A stretch of DNA of 64,000 nucleotides from an uncultured Flavobacteriaceae bacterium (GTDB lineage Bacteria; Bacteroidota; Bacteroidia; Flavobacteriales; Flavobacteriaceae), in NCBI GenBank assembly GCA_947500435.1, contig CANMRV010000006.1, forward strand, positions 62,001-126,000. Direction: 5' to 3'. Under the pieces are notes generated by a model. It was not told the origin of the DNA and made no database searches. It worked only from the letters and a program-made list of their open reading frames with translations. Positions 52,559 to 60,833 of this stretch are shown here, one piece after another; position 1 is the stretch's first letter, and every line of letters begins with the position of its first letter. A program made the translations under genes and the position numbers.

Positions 52559-52630
52559 ATGACTAGCAGATATTTTTATAACAGATTCTTTTTCTACTTC
52601 TTTTTTAAAGGAAGCACGGGACTGTTGTAG
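52559..52630 (+). CDS. Phe/Tyr-rich leader peptide of the aromatic amino acid operon
   Basis: The 23-residue frame reads MTSRYFYNRFFFYFFFKGST, then GLL and stop. Codons 5-16 contain seven Phe and three Tyr codons. It is followed by alternative RNA stems and a strong terminator, then by pheA. The layout is that of pheL/trpL attenuation: a ribosome waiting for charged tRNA-Phe or tRNA-Tyr would leave the antiterminator free to form. It is not related to known leader peptides in sequence beyond composition. Confidence 0.88.
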   Translation: MTSRYFYNRFFFYFFFKGSTGLL

Positions 52631-52663
52631 TATATTCAAGTTAGATATAATATAGAAGTCCCG
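52617..52663 (+). promoter_or_regulatory. Antiterminator stem of the Phe/Tyr attenuator
   Basis: CGGGACT (52617-52623, inside the last leader codons) pairs with AGTCCCG (52657-52663); TATATT/AATATA extends the stem. Its 3' arm is the same sequence as the 5' arm of the terminator, so the two structures exclude each other. Confidence 0.82.
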
Positions 52664-52683
52664 CGAAAAGCGGGACTTTTTTT
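52656..52683 (+). terminator. Attenuator terminator before pheA
   Basis: AAGTCCCGC - GAAAA - GCGGGACTT is a 9-bp perfect stem followed by seven T. It lies 26 bases after the leader peptide stop and 72 bases before pheA. Confidence 0.93.
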
Positions 52684-52733
52684 GTGATATCAATTTTTTA
52701 AAAACTGATATCACCCTGAATTTGTTTCAGGGT
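52684..52733. repeat. Inverted repeat and CCCTGAA/TTCAGGG element before pheA
   Basis: GTGATATCA (52684-52692) and TGATATCAC (52706-52714) are perfect 9-bp arms. They run into CCCTGAA (52714-52720) and TTCAGGG (52726-52732), a small stem of the type scattered in flavobacterial genomes. Both lie between the attenuator and the pheA start. Confidence 0.65.
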
Positions 52734-52755
52734 TTGTTGAAAATAAGCGAGTAGC

Positions 52756-53583
52756 ATGATTCTAAGAATAGCCATACAAGGAATACGAGGTTCAAACCAC
52801 CATCAAGTGGCAAAGGACTATTACGGGGATAACATCGAATTGGTGGAATGTTTATCGTTTCATGGCTTAGTCGATCAATTAGTAGAAGGTACTGCTGATA
52901 AGGGAATAATGGCAATAGAAAATTCAATTGCCGGATCGATTATTCCTAATTACGCCCTTGTATATGATAAAGGCTTACATATTATTGGCGAACACTATTT
53001 GAACATTCATCACCATCTCATGGTATTAAAAGGACAAGATTTAAACGATATTGAGGAAGTTCGTTCGCACCCCATGGCACTTTTACAATGTCGTGAATAT
53101 TTGAAGACTAAACCTCAGATTAAAATGGTTGAAGATGTTGATACGGCAGAGACCGCGAAACAAATTCAAGAGCATGGATTAAAAGGAATTGCGGCAATTG
53201 CACCAAAGGTTGCAGCCGAGTTATACGATTTGGACATCGTAGCGTCAGACATACAAACGATTAAGAATAATTCCACGCGATTTATCATTGTAAAAACAAA
53301 AAATAAGGAGCTTCCAAAAGAGGATATAAATAAAGCATCGGTACGCTTCATAACGGACCATAAACGCGGTAGTTTGGCGGCTATGCTTAATGTAATGAGC
53401 GATTGCAATTTGAACTTGACAAAAATTCAAAGCCTTCCCATTATTGAATCTCCATGGAAATATGCCTTCTTTGTTGATGTAACTTTTGATGGTTACGCCA
53501 ATTTTGAAAAGGCAAAAGCATTGCTGAACATCATGTCAGAAGACTTTAAAGTTTTGGGTGAATATAAAAATGCCAGAGGATGA
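52756..53583 (+). CDS. pheA: Prephenate dehydratase
   Basis: The enzyme converts prephenate to phenylpyruvate. The 275-residue protein has the catalytic Thr174-Arg175-Phe176 (NNSTRF), ENSIAGSI (residues 55-62) and a C-terminal ACT domain (about 196-275). In the ACT domain the usual Phe-binding ESRP reads QSLP (225-228), so classical feedback by Phe may be weak; control would then rest on the attenuator. No chorismate mutase is fused here; it is in the fourth gene. The gene overlaps the aminotransferase by 4 bases. Confidence 0.95.
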   Translation: MILRIAIQGIRGSNHHQVAKDYYGDNIELVECLSFHGLVDQLVEGTADKGIMAIENSIAGSIIPNYALVYDKGLHIIGEHYLNIHHHLMVLKGQDLNDIEEVRSHPMALLQCREYLKTKPQIKMVEDVDTAETAKQIQEHGLKGIAAIAPKVAAELYDLDIVASDIQTIKNNSTRFIIVKTKNKELPKEDINKASVRFITDHKRGSLAAMLNVMSDCNLNLTKIQSLPIIESPWKYAFFVDVTFDGYANFEKAKALLNIMSEDFKVLGEYKNARG

Positions 53584-54725
53584 TACAGACAGCTGATAGA
53601 CTTGAAACTGTTCAGGAATACTACTTTTCAAAAAAGTTGCGGGAAGTTCGTGGACTAATGGCTGAGGGAAAACCGATTATCAATATGGGTATTGGGAGTC
53701 CTGATTTGGCGCCACCAGAAGCCGTGATCAAAGCAATTCAGAATGCAGTTACTGATGCTGGAGCACATCAATATCAGAGCTATCAAGGTTTGCCTGAATT
53801 ACGTGAAGCGATTGCGAAATTCTATTCATCAAAATATGGAGTTAAAGCTGACCCTGCATCTGAGATTCTTCCGTTGATGGGGTCCAAGGAAGGTATCATG
53901 CACATCAGCATGGCTTTCTTAAACGAAGGCGATGAGGTATTGATTCCTAATCCGGGATATCCTACCTATACTGCGGTGAGTAAGTTGGTTGGGGCGGTTC
54001 CTCAGTATTATGATTTGGTAGAAGATAAGGGCTGGTTTCCTAATTTGGAGGAGTTGGAAAAAGAAGACCTGTCCAAAGTGAAACTGATGTGGGTAAGCTA
54101 TCCGCATATGCCTACGGGAGCTACGGCTACCAAAATGCAATTCGAAAAGTTGATTGCTTTTGCACAGAGGAATAACATTCTATTAATCAATGACAATCCG
54201 TATAGTTTTGTTTTGAATGACAATCCGACAAGTATTCTAAGCATTGATGGTGCTAAGGAGGTTGCGTTGGAATTGAATTCCCTTAGTAAAACGTTTAACA
54301 TGGCCGGATGGCGTGTGGGAATGGTTTTAGGGAATGAAGAAAACTTGAAATCCATATTAAAAGTAAAAACTAATATGGATTCTGGAATGTTCTACGGAAT
54401 TCAAAAAGGGGCGATTGCTGCTTTACGAAGCTCTCAAGAGTGGTTTGATAATTTGAACAAGGTTTATACAACGCGCAGGGAATTAATGCTGCAATTGGTG
54501 AAAAAATTGGGATGCACTTCTGATTCCACTTCCGTGGGAATGTTCGTTTGGGCGAAGTTGCCCTACGGAGTACCATCCGCAGAAAAATTCATTGATGATA
54601 TCTTATACGATCAAGATATTTTCATCACTCCAGGTACCATTTTCGGAAGTAATGGAGAAGGATATATTCGATTTTCACTTTGTGTGACAGAAGAGAAAAT
54701 TCAAGAAGCACTAGATAGATTTTAG
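53580..54725 (+). CDS. Class I/II aminotransferase, probable aromatic amino acid aminotransferase
   Basis: The 381-residue PLP enzyme has its cofactor lysine at Lys237 (NSLSKTFNMAGWRVG), the substrate-binding Arg near the C-terminus (YIRFSL) and the NPGYPTY loop. From its place between pheA and tyrA it most likely makes Phe from phenylpyruvate and Tyr from hydroxyphenylpyruvate, or a prephenate/other keto acid form. The close LL-diaminopimelate aminotransferase family cannot be excluded by sequence alone. Confidence 0.9.
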   Translation: MIQTADRLETVQEYYFSKKLREVRGLMAEGKPIINMGIGSPDLAPPEAVIKAIQNAVTDAGAHQYQSYQGLPELREAIAKFYSSKYGVKADPASEILPLMGSKEGIMHISMAFLNEGDEVLIPNPGYPTYTAVSKLVGAVPQYYDLVEDKGWFPNLEELEKEDLSKVKLMWVSYPHMPTGATATKMQFEKLIAFAQRNNILLINDNPYSFVLNDNPTSILSIDGAKEVALELNSLSKTFNMAGWRVGMVLGNEENLKSILKVKTNMDSGMFYGIQKGAIAALRSSQEWFDNLNKVYTTRRELMLQLVKKLGCTSDSTSVGMFVWAKLPYGVPSAEKFIDDILYDQDIFITPGTIFGSNGEGYIRFSLCVTEEKIQEALDRF

Positions 54726-54726
54726 T

Positions 54727-55587
54727 ATGAACGTATTTGTAATCGGTATCGGATTAATTGGGGGGTCTTTTGCAAAGGACATCAAACAAATTATGCCTGA
54801 TTCTAAAATCTATGGAATTGATGCCAGCGATGTTCATTTGGAAGAAGCTTTTACTTTGAACCTGATTGATGTAAAGTCCAGTTACGATGATTTGGGAGTT
54901 GCAGATATGGTGATTGTTTCTATTCCTGTGGATGTATTGGTAACGGAGCTGCCTAAAATACTAGATGCTGTACATGATGATTGTGTTGTTTTCGATGGAG
55001 GTTCTACAAAGAATTTAATCTGTATGCAATTGGAAGAACATCCGAAGCGAAGAAACTATTTAGCCTGTCACCCTATTGCAGGAACGGAATTTTCAGGCCC
55101 ATCAGCAGCAATAGAAGGTTTATATGAAGGCAAGACCAATATTATTTGTGAAGTAGAAAAGACCGCTTTCAAATTGCAAGAAAGGGCTTTGGAGTTATTT
55201 CAAAATATGGGAATGCGAATTCGATATATGAATCCTGAGGCACATGACAAGCATATAGCTTACGTATCGCATTTATCTCACATCAGTTCTTTTATGTTGG
55301 GAAAGACGGTAATCGAAAAAGAGAAAAACGAACGCGATATTTTTGATATGGCGGGTTCAGGTTTTGAAAGTACAGTGCGTTTGGCAAAAAGTTCACCAGC
55401 AATGTGGACACCTATTTTTGAACAGAATAAAGAGAATGTTGTAGAAACACTAGAGGAGTATATTCAAAATCTAGAAGAATTTAAGCAAATGCTTTTAGAA
55501 GATAACTTCGAAGGCATTTACAATGAAATGAATAACACGAACAAGATTAAAGAAATATTAAACGGAATACCACTAAACAAAAAGTAA
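54727..55587 (+). CDS. tyrA: Prephenate dehydrogenase
   Basis: TyrA oxidises prephenate to 4-hydroxyphenylpyruvate for tyrosine. The 286-residue protein has an NAD loop (GIGLIGGSF, residues 7-15) and the conserved HPIAGTEFSGP segment, with HISSFML further on. It has no fused chorismate mutase or ACT domain. It starts 1 base after the aminotransferase stop and overlaps the next gene by one base (TAATG). Confidence 0.94.
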   Translation: MNVFVIGIGLIGGSFAKDIKQIMPDSKIYGIDASDVHLEEAFTLNLIDVKSSYDDLGVADMVIVSIPVDVLVTELPKILDAVHDDCVVFDGGSTKNLICMQLEEHPKRRNYLACHPIAGTEFSGPSAAIEGLYEGKTNIICEVEKTAFKLQERALELFQNMGMRIRYMNPEAHDKHIAYVSHLSHISSFMLGKTVIEKEKNERDIFDMAGSGFESTVRLAKSSPAMWTPIFEQNKENVVETLEEYIQNLEEFKQMLLEDNFEGIYNEMNNTNKIKEILNGIPLNKK

Positions 55588-56669
55588 TGGAGAATACAAA
55601 AGAAATGAGAACATGGTTGGATGATATGGGTTTAGATCATCCACTAGTAATAGCAGGGCCATGTAGTGCAGAAACCGAAGAGCAGGTATTAGGAATAGCG
55701 CATAGCTTGAAAGATACCGATGTAAATTACTATCGCGCGGGAATCTGGAAGCCAAGAACACGCCCAGGAAATTTTGAAGGCGTAGGTGCTCTAGGATTAA
55801 AATGGCTCCAAAAAGTAAAGGCGGAAACAGGCTTGAAAACGGCTACAGAAGTTGCCAACCGAGCTCATGTAGAATTGGCTTTAGAACACGATATCGATTT
55901 GTTGTGGATTGGCGCGCGCTCAACGGTGAGTCCGTTTATCATGCAAGAATTGGCAGATGCCATGGCCGGGACAGATAAGATTGTTTTGGTAAAGAATCCA
56001 GTCAATCCTGATTTGGCATTGTGGTTGGGAGGAATTGAACGTTTACATACGGCTGGTATCAAAAAATTAGGAGCGATTCACAGAGGATTTTCAACCTACG
56101 AAAAGTCAAAATATAGAAACATTCCCGAATGGCAATTAGCGATTGAATTTCAGAACAGATTCCCTGATTTACCATTAATTAACGACCCATCGCACATTAC
56201 TGGAAAGCGTGATATGATTTTTGATGTTTCACAAACTGCCCTGGACTTAAATTTCGACGGATTGATGATTGAAACACACCATGACCCAGATAACGCATGG
56301 AGTGATGCTGCACAGCAAGTAACTCCAGATAGATTGGTACAGATTATGGAAGACTTAAAAATTAGAAAAGAAGACGACCCTGAAGCAGAATACAATAGTC
56401 AATTGAGCGGTTTGCGCGCTCAGATTGATGTAATTGACAATCAATTAATCGATATGTTAGGGAAAAGAATGAAAGTTTCCGATGGTATAGGTGAATTGAA
56501 AAAAACAAAAAACGTTGCCGTTTTACAGACTAATCGTTGGAATGCCATTTTAGGCAAAATGATTTTAGAAGGCGAATCTAAAGGATTGAGCGAAGAGTTT
56601 GTTCTGAAAATGTTCAAAGCAATTCATCAGGAATCTATTAACCATCAAGAGAAGGTTTTGAAAGCATAA
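55587..56669 (+). CDS. Bifunctional DAHP synthase / chorismate mutase
   Basis: Residues 1-260 are a type I-beta DAHP synthase, the first step of the shikimate pathway (AGPCSAE at 19-25, GIWKPRTRPGNFEG, NDPSHITGKRD). Residues about 270-355 are a chorismate mutase of the AroQ type (LRAQIDVIDNQLIDMLGKRM, QTNRWNAIL). Joining the first and branch-point enzymes lets the mutase part act as a feedback sensor in known homologues. It is the last gene of the operon and is followed by a palindromic repeat and a two-way terminator. Confidence 0.95.
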   Translation: MENTKEMRTWLDDMGLDHPLVIAGPCSAETEEQVLGIAHSLKDTDVNYYRAGIWKPRTRPGNFEGVGALGLKWLQKVKAETGLKTATEVANRAHVELALEHDIDLLWIGARSTVSPFIMQELADAMAGTDKIVLVKNPVNPDLALWLGGIERLHTAGIKKLGAIHRGFSTYEKSKYRNIPEWQLAIEFQNRFPDLPLINDPSHITGKRDMIFDVSQTALDLNFDGLMIETHHDPDNAWSDAAQQVTPDRLVQIMEDLKIRKEDDPEAEYNSQLSGLRAQIDVIDNQLIDMLGKRMKVSDGIGELKKTKNVAVLQTNRWNAILGKMILEGESKGLSEEFVLKMFKAIHQESINHQEKVLKA

Positions 56670-56670
56670 C

Positions 56671-56740
56671 CGTCATTGCGAGCACAGCGAAGCAATCTGT
56701 CGATTTTAGCAACAGGTAGCAGATTGCTTCGTCGTGCCAC
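56671..56740. repeat. Dispersed palindromic repeat (ATTGCGAG...AAGCAATCTG type)
   Basis: CGAAGCAATCTG (56688-56699) and CAGATTGCTTCG (56720-56731) are perfect 12-bp arms. The left flank GTCATTGCGAGCACAG is the sequence well known from bacterial intergenic palindromic repeats. It begins two bases after the operon stop. Confidence 0.85.
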
Positions 56741-56760
56741 CGCGCAAAGGCGATATAAAA

Positions 56761-56790
56761 AAAGCCTCATCAAATTTTTGATGAGGCTTT
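56761..56790. terminator. Bidirectional intrinsic terminator
   Basis: AAAGCCTCATCAAA and TTTGATGAGGCTTT flank a two-base centre; A and T runs lie on both sides. It serves the aromatic operon and the convergent gene at 56811. Confidence 0.9.
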
Positions 56791-56810
56791 CTTCTTTTGA
56801 GAGATTACTT

Positions 56811-57254
56811 CTATTCTTTCTTGAAAATATATCGTGTAATAAAAATTCCCTGTCCGTCTTCACCGCCTGCATCTGCTTCAACACCGCTGGTTACAAAGAC
56901 TAATTGCCATCCATCTTTTATCATAGAAGTCAGCTTTGAAGAAATTACTGCGTCATTAGCAGCAATATTCTGGAAACGGATTCCAGCAATATTATAAAAG
57001 TTCAGCAATTTCGTTTCCTCAAAATTCTTAACTCGAATATCACCTCTTTTTGATTTGTTCCTGGTGTTGTCCTCTTCGGTTTGAGTGGTCGTATATTCAC
57101 CAAAATTCTTTTCCTCTTGAGCATCAACAATACGTGAACGGCCTAAACCACTAGGCACAATTGATTCTACACTGGTGATTACTTTTATTTGTTGTGCGCT
57201 AACTTCCATAGTGGTAAGCAAGACTAGGCTTGCAATAAGAATAATTTTCTTCAT
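56811..57254 (-). CDS. Exported protein of unknown function
   Basis: The 147-residue protein has a signal peptide (MKKIILIASLVLLTTMEVSAQ). The rest has RGDIRVKNFEETKLLNFYNI and a C-terminal half resembling small alpha/beta domains (VISSKLTSMIKDGWQLVFVTSGVE, then an Asp/Gly-rich loop and FITRYIFKK). I recognise no family. It is convergent with the aromatic operon and divergent from rsgA across 163 AT-rich bases. Confidence 0.72.
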   Translation of the reverse strand: MKKIILIASLVLLTTMEVSAQQIKVITSVESIVPSGLGRSRIVDAQEEKNFGEYTTTQTEEDNTRNKSKRGDIRVKNFEETKLLNFYNIAGIRFQNIAANDAVISSKLTSMIKDGWQLVFVTSGVEADAGGEDGQGIFITRYIFKKE

Positions 57255-57417
57255 GATTTAATATTTATATGTTAGTATTTAAAGACAATAAGTTTGTGGA
57301 AGGGTTGCATCCCATAATAATTTCTTGAAGCGATATATATCATATACCGAATGTTACTACCCTCTGAAAGACAGTAATATAAAAGTATTGCTTTTCTTTG
57401 TATCCTAAATGTAATGA

Positions 57418-58371
57418 ATGCGTGGTATTGTATATAAATCGACTGGAAGTTGGTATACGGTAAAGACTGATGATGGTACGTTTTATGAATGCAGAATCAA
57501 AGGTAAATTCCGTATTCAAGGAATTAAAAGCACCAATCCGATTGCTGTGGGCGATGTTGTGGAATTTGAGATTGAAGAATTGGGAGATGCTACTGTTGGA
57601 ACTATCTCTGCTATTGAAGATCGCAAGAACTATATCATTCGTAAGTCGGTTAACCTCTCTAAGCAAACACATATTATTGCTGCCAATCTTGATCAGGTTT
57701 TCTTGTTGGTTACTTTGAATAAGCCGAAGACTTATCCCGTTTTTATTGATCGCGTTTTGGCTTCAGCGGAGGCTTACGATATTCCTGTTATATTGCTTTT
57801 CAACAAGTCCGATACCTATAATGAAGAGGAATTACTTGAAGTGAAATATTTGGCCGCACTTTATCGAAGCATAGGTTATGAATGTATTGGAATTTCAGCG
57901 ACTACAGGAAAAAACGTAGACAAGGTCAAAGAGCTAATGATAGGCAAAACCAGCATGTTTGCAGGACATTCAGGGGCAGGAAAATCTACTTTGGTCAATG
58001 CGCTAGAAAAACACCTAGACCTTAAAACAAAAGAAATTTCTGAACAGCATCTGCAAGGACAACACACTACAACTTTTGCAGAAATGTACGATCTGAGTTT
58101 CGATGCAAGAATCATAGATACACCAGGGATCAAAGGTTTTGGAATTGTCGATATGGAAAAGGAAGAAATCGGAGATTACTTTCGAGAATTCTTTAAATTG
58201 AAAATCAATTGCAAGTTCAATAATTGCCTTCATTTAGATGAACCCAAATGTGCTGTAAAAGATGCCCTAGATAAAGATGAGGTTGCCTGGAGTCGTTACA
58301 AGAGTTATGTGCAAATGATCACAGGCGAAGAGGAAAATTATAGAATGGATATTCACGGAGAGAAAAAGTGA
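57418..58371 (+). CDS. rsgA: Ribosome small-subunit GTPase RsgA
   Basis: RsgA helps the last steps of 30S ribosome assembly. The 317-residue protein has an N-terminal OB fold (about 1-70), a circularly permuted GTPase (NKSD 129-132, then P-loop GHSGAGKS 183-190 and DTPG 234-237) and a C-terminal zinc knuckle (Cys265, Cys270, His272, Cys278). Its stop overlaps the GTG start of dtd. Confidence 0.97.
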   Translation: MRGIVYKSTGSWYTVKTDDGTFYECRIKGKFRIQGIKSTNPIAVGDVVEFEIEELGDATVGTISAIEDRKNYIIRKSVNLSKQTHIIAANLDQVFLLVTLNKPKTYPVFIDRVLASAEAYDIPVILLFNKSDTYNEEELLEVKYLAALYRSIGYECIGISATTGKNVDKVKELMIGKTSMFAGHSGAGKSTLVNALEKHLDLKTKEISEQHLQGQHTTTFAEMYDLSFDARIIDTPGIKGFGIVDMEKEEIGDYFREFFKLKINCKFNNCLHLDEPKCAVKDALDKDEVAWSRYKSYVQMITGEEENYRMDIHGEKK

Positions 58372-58820
58372 GAGCAGTAATTCAAAGAGTTTCAAAAGCA
58401 AGTGTAACGGTTGAAGGAAAAATCATTTCTGAAATCGAAACAGGATTGCTTATTCTTTTAGGCATAGAAAATGAAGACTCAGAAGAAGATATAGAATGGC
58501 TTTCTCGAAAAGTAGCCAATCTGCGTATTTTTAATGACGATGAGGGAGTGATGAATAAATCGCTTCTTGAAATTGATGGTGAAGCAATTGTAGTAAGTCA
58601 GTTTACTTTGCATGCCTCCACAAAAAAAGGAAATCGGCCATCCTATTTAAGAGCTGCAAAACCGGATATATCAATTCCCTTGTACGAAAAATTTGTTCTC
58701 CAGCTACAAACAGATTTAGGCAAATCTGTCGGAACTGGCATTTTTGGCGCCGATATGAAAGTTGACTTGCTAAACGATGGCCCTGTTACCATTACCATAG
58801 ACACAAAGAACAAAGAATAA
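58368..58820 (+). CDS. dtd: D-aminoacyl-tRNA deacylase
   Basis: Dtd removes D-amino acids wrongly attached to tRNA. The 150-residue protein has the family signatures VSQFTLHAST (active-site SQxT) and the NxGPVT motif near the C-terminus (LNDGPVTITID). It starts with GTG, overlapping the rsgA stop by 4 bases, so translation is coupled. Confidence 0.96.
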   Translation: MRAVIQRVSKASVTVEGKIISEIETGLLILLGIENEDSEEDIEWLSRKVANLRIFNDDEGVMNKSLLEIDGEAIVVSQFTLHASTKKGNRPSYLRAAKPDISIPLYEKFVLQLQTDLGKSVGTGIFGADMKVDLLNDGPVTITIDTKNKE

Positions 58821-58901
58821 CGGCACTCGTCGACTTTTTTGAGGTTTTATGTAAGAAAAGTAAGAATTTAGCGTTTAGCATAGAACCACCAAACCCAATA
58901 A

Positions 58902-60809
58902 ATGCGCCTTCTTTTCTTACTAATTTCCCTATTCCTGTGTTTTACTGGTATTGCACAAGAAACTGAATATCAATCCCTCATATTAGATAAAAGCCTAACG
59001 GATAATGCTAACGCTGTTGTTCGTTTAGACGAAATGAAAATCAATCTTTTGGCGACAAATAAGATGTTGTACGAAGTGAGGCAAGTTGTTACTGTTCTTA
59101 ACAAAGAAGGAAATAGCTACGCAACAAATCGAGTTGCGTATGATAATGAGCGAAAGATCAAGAGTCTAGATGTATTCGTTTATGATAAATTTGGTAAGGA
59201 GTTAGATCACATCAAAAAGAAAGATTTTAAGGATGTAAGTGCTGCAGACGGATTTTCATTATACACAGATGATCGCCTGTTGGTAAATAGATATACGCCA
59301 ACTAGTTATCCATATACCATTTCTTTTAACTACACCGTTGAAACCTCAGACACTGGTTTTTTTCCACCATGGTATTTCCTTTCCAATTATAAGGTTAGCG
59401 TTGAAAAAAGTTATTATAGCATTAGCTACGCCAACGAACAACTCAAACCTGAGATTAAAGAGTTGAACCTAGCGAGTATTGAAGTTTCAAAAAAGGATGA
59501 AGCAGGGAAAATAGTGTATGAGGCTGAAAATATCCAAGCCATTAAGTCGGAAAGCCTTGGTCCCGCATTTAGAGATGTTGTTCCGCGTTTGAGAGTCCGC
59601 TTGAAAAAATTCAATTTAAAGGGAGAAGAGGCTCAAGTAAATGATTGGAAAGATATGGGCGTATGGATGAAAAATACACTTTTGAAGAACCGGGCCATAT
59701 TGGACGATGCGACTATCGCAAAGGCCAAAAACTTGGTAGCTGGGGTTGATGACGATTTAGAAAAAGCAAAGATTATTTATAAGTATGTACAAGATAATAC
59801 AAGATATATTAGCGTTCAAATTGGCATCGGTGGCTGGAAACCGATAAGTGCAATAGATGTAGATCGCGTTAAGTATGGAGATTGTAAAGGCCTGTCAAAT
59901 TATACTTATGCTTTATTGAAGGCAGTAGGTGTTCAATCGTATTATACAGTTATTCATGCTGGAAATAGACAAGTTGATTTTGATCCTGACTTCGCCGCGC
60001 TACAAGGTAATCATGCGATTTTGGCGATCCCTTATAATGATACATATTATTGGATTGATTGCACATCTCAGGTGAACCCTTTTGGTTTTGTTGGCAATTT
60101 TACCGATAATAGAAAAGCTCTTGTGGTAAAACCTGAGGGAGGCGAAATTATTAAAACCGTTGCCTACATCAATGAGGATAATTATCAGTTTACAAAAGCA
60201 TTGTATTCCTTAAACCCTTCAGGAAGTATTACGGGAAATGCCAATATTACTACCAAGGGAATTCAATATGACAACCGTTTTAAACTAGAACGAAATACGG
60301 AAGATGATGTTTTAAAGCACTATAAAAGCTATTGGAGCAATATCAATAATCTAAAGGTGGGTAACTATAGTTTCGAAAATGATAGGGATAATGTTGTTTT
60401 TACCGAGACGGTTGATTTAAGTGCGACAAATTATGCCTCTATAAGTGGTAATCGCATTCTATTTACAGTAAATACATTTAACAATAACGGATATGTGCCG
60501 CATAGATATCGAAATAGGAAGCTTCCCTTTGAGATTCAAAGAGGTTTTTTGGACGAAGATGAGTTTACGATTCAACTTCCGGATGGCTATGAGATTGAGG
60601 CGATGCCAACAGAGAAAACTATTGACACCGATTTTGGCACCTATAAAGTGTCCTTTGAAAAAAATAGTCAAACAAATTCTGTTGTGTACAAACGAAAACT
60701 CCTGATTAAGAAAGGCGTTTATCCGAAAGAAAAATATGCAGCGTACCGCGATTTTAGAAAACAAACAGCTAGGGCGGATGATGCGCAAGTTGTACTTGTA
60801 AAAAAATAA
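58902..60809 (+). CDS. Exported DUF3857 / transglutaminase-like protein (complete triad)
   Basis: The 635-residue protein has a signal peptide (MRLLFLLISLFLCFTGIAQ), an N-terminal DUF3857 domain (about 50-220), a transglutaminase-like core (about 265-400) and a C-terminal beta domain. The papain-like triad is complete: Cys328 (YGDCKG), His371 (GNHAIL) and Asp386 (WIDCTS). It would act in the periplasm as a protease or peptide cross-linker; the substrate is unknown. The next gene is a paralogue without the triad. Confidence 0.88.
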   Translation: MRLLFLLISLFLCFTGIAQETEYQSLILDKSLTDNANAVVRLDEMKINLLATNKMLYEVRQVVTVLNKEGNSYATNRVAYDNERKIKSLDVFVYDKFGKELDHIKKKDFKDVSAADGFSLYTDDRLLVNRYTPTSYPYTISFNYTVETSDTGFFPPWYFLSNYKVSVEKSYYSISYANEQLKPEIKELNLASIEVSKKDEAGKIVYEAENIQAIKSESLGPAFRDVVPRLRVRLKKFNLKGEEAQVNDWKDMGVWMKNTLLKNRAILDDATIAKAKNLVAGVDDDLEKAKIIYKYVQDNTRYISVQIGIGGWKPISAIDVDRVKYGDCKGLSNYTYALLKAVGVQSYYTVIHAGNRQVDFDPDFAALQGNHAILAIPYNDTYYWIDCTSQVNPFGFVGNFTDNRKALVVKPEGGEIIKTVAYINEDNYQFTKALYSLNPSGSITGNANITTKGIQYDNRFKLERNTEDDVLKHYKSYWSNINNLKVGNYSFENDRDNVVFTETVDLSATNYASISGNRILFTVNTFNNNGYVPHRYRNRKLPFEIQRGFLDEDEFTIQLPDGYEIEAMPTEKTIDTDFGTYKVSFEKNSQTNSVVYKRKLLIKKGVYPKEKYAAYRDFRKQTARADDAQVVLVKK

Positions 60810-60833
60810 ACTATACCAACCAATACCACTGAC

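Noticed and set aside
52418..52755. A T-box riboswitch before pheA.
   Set aside because: No T-box sequence or specifier stem is seen, while a complete Phe/Tyr leader peptide with alternative stems explains the region.
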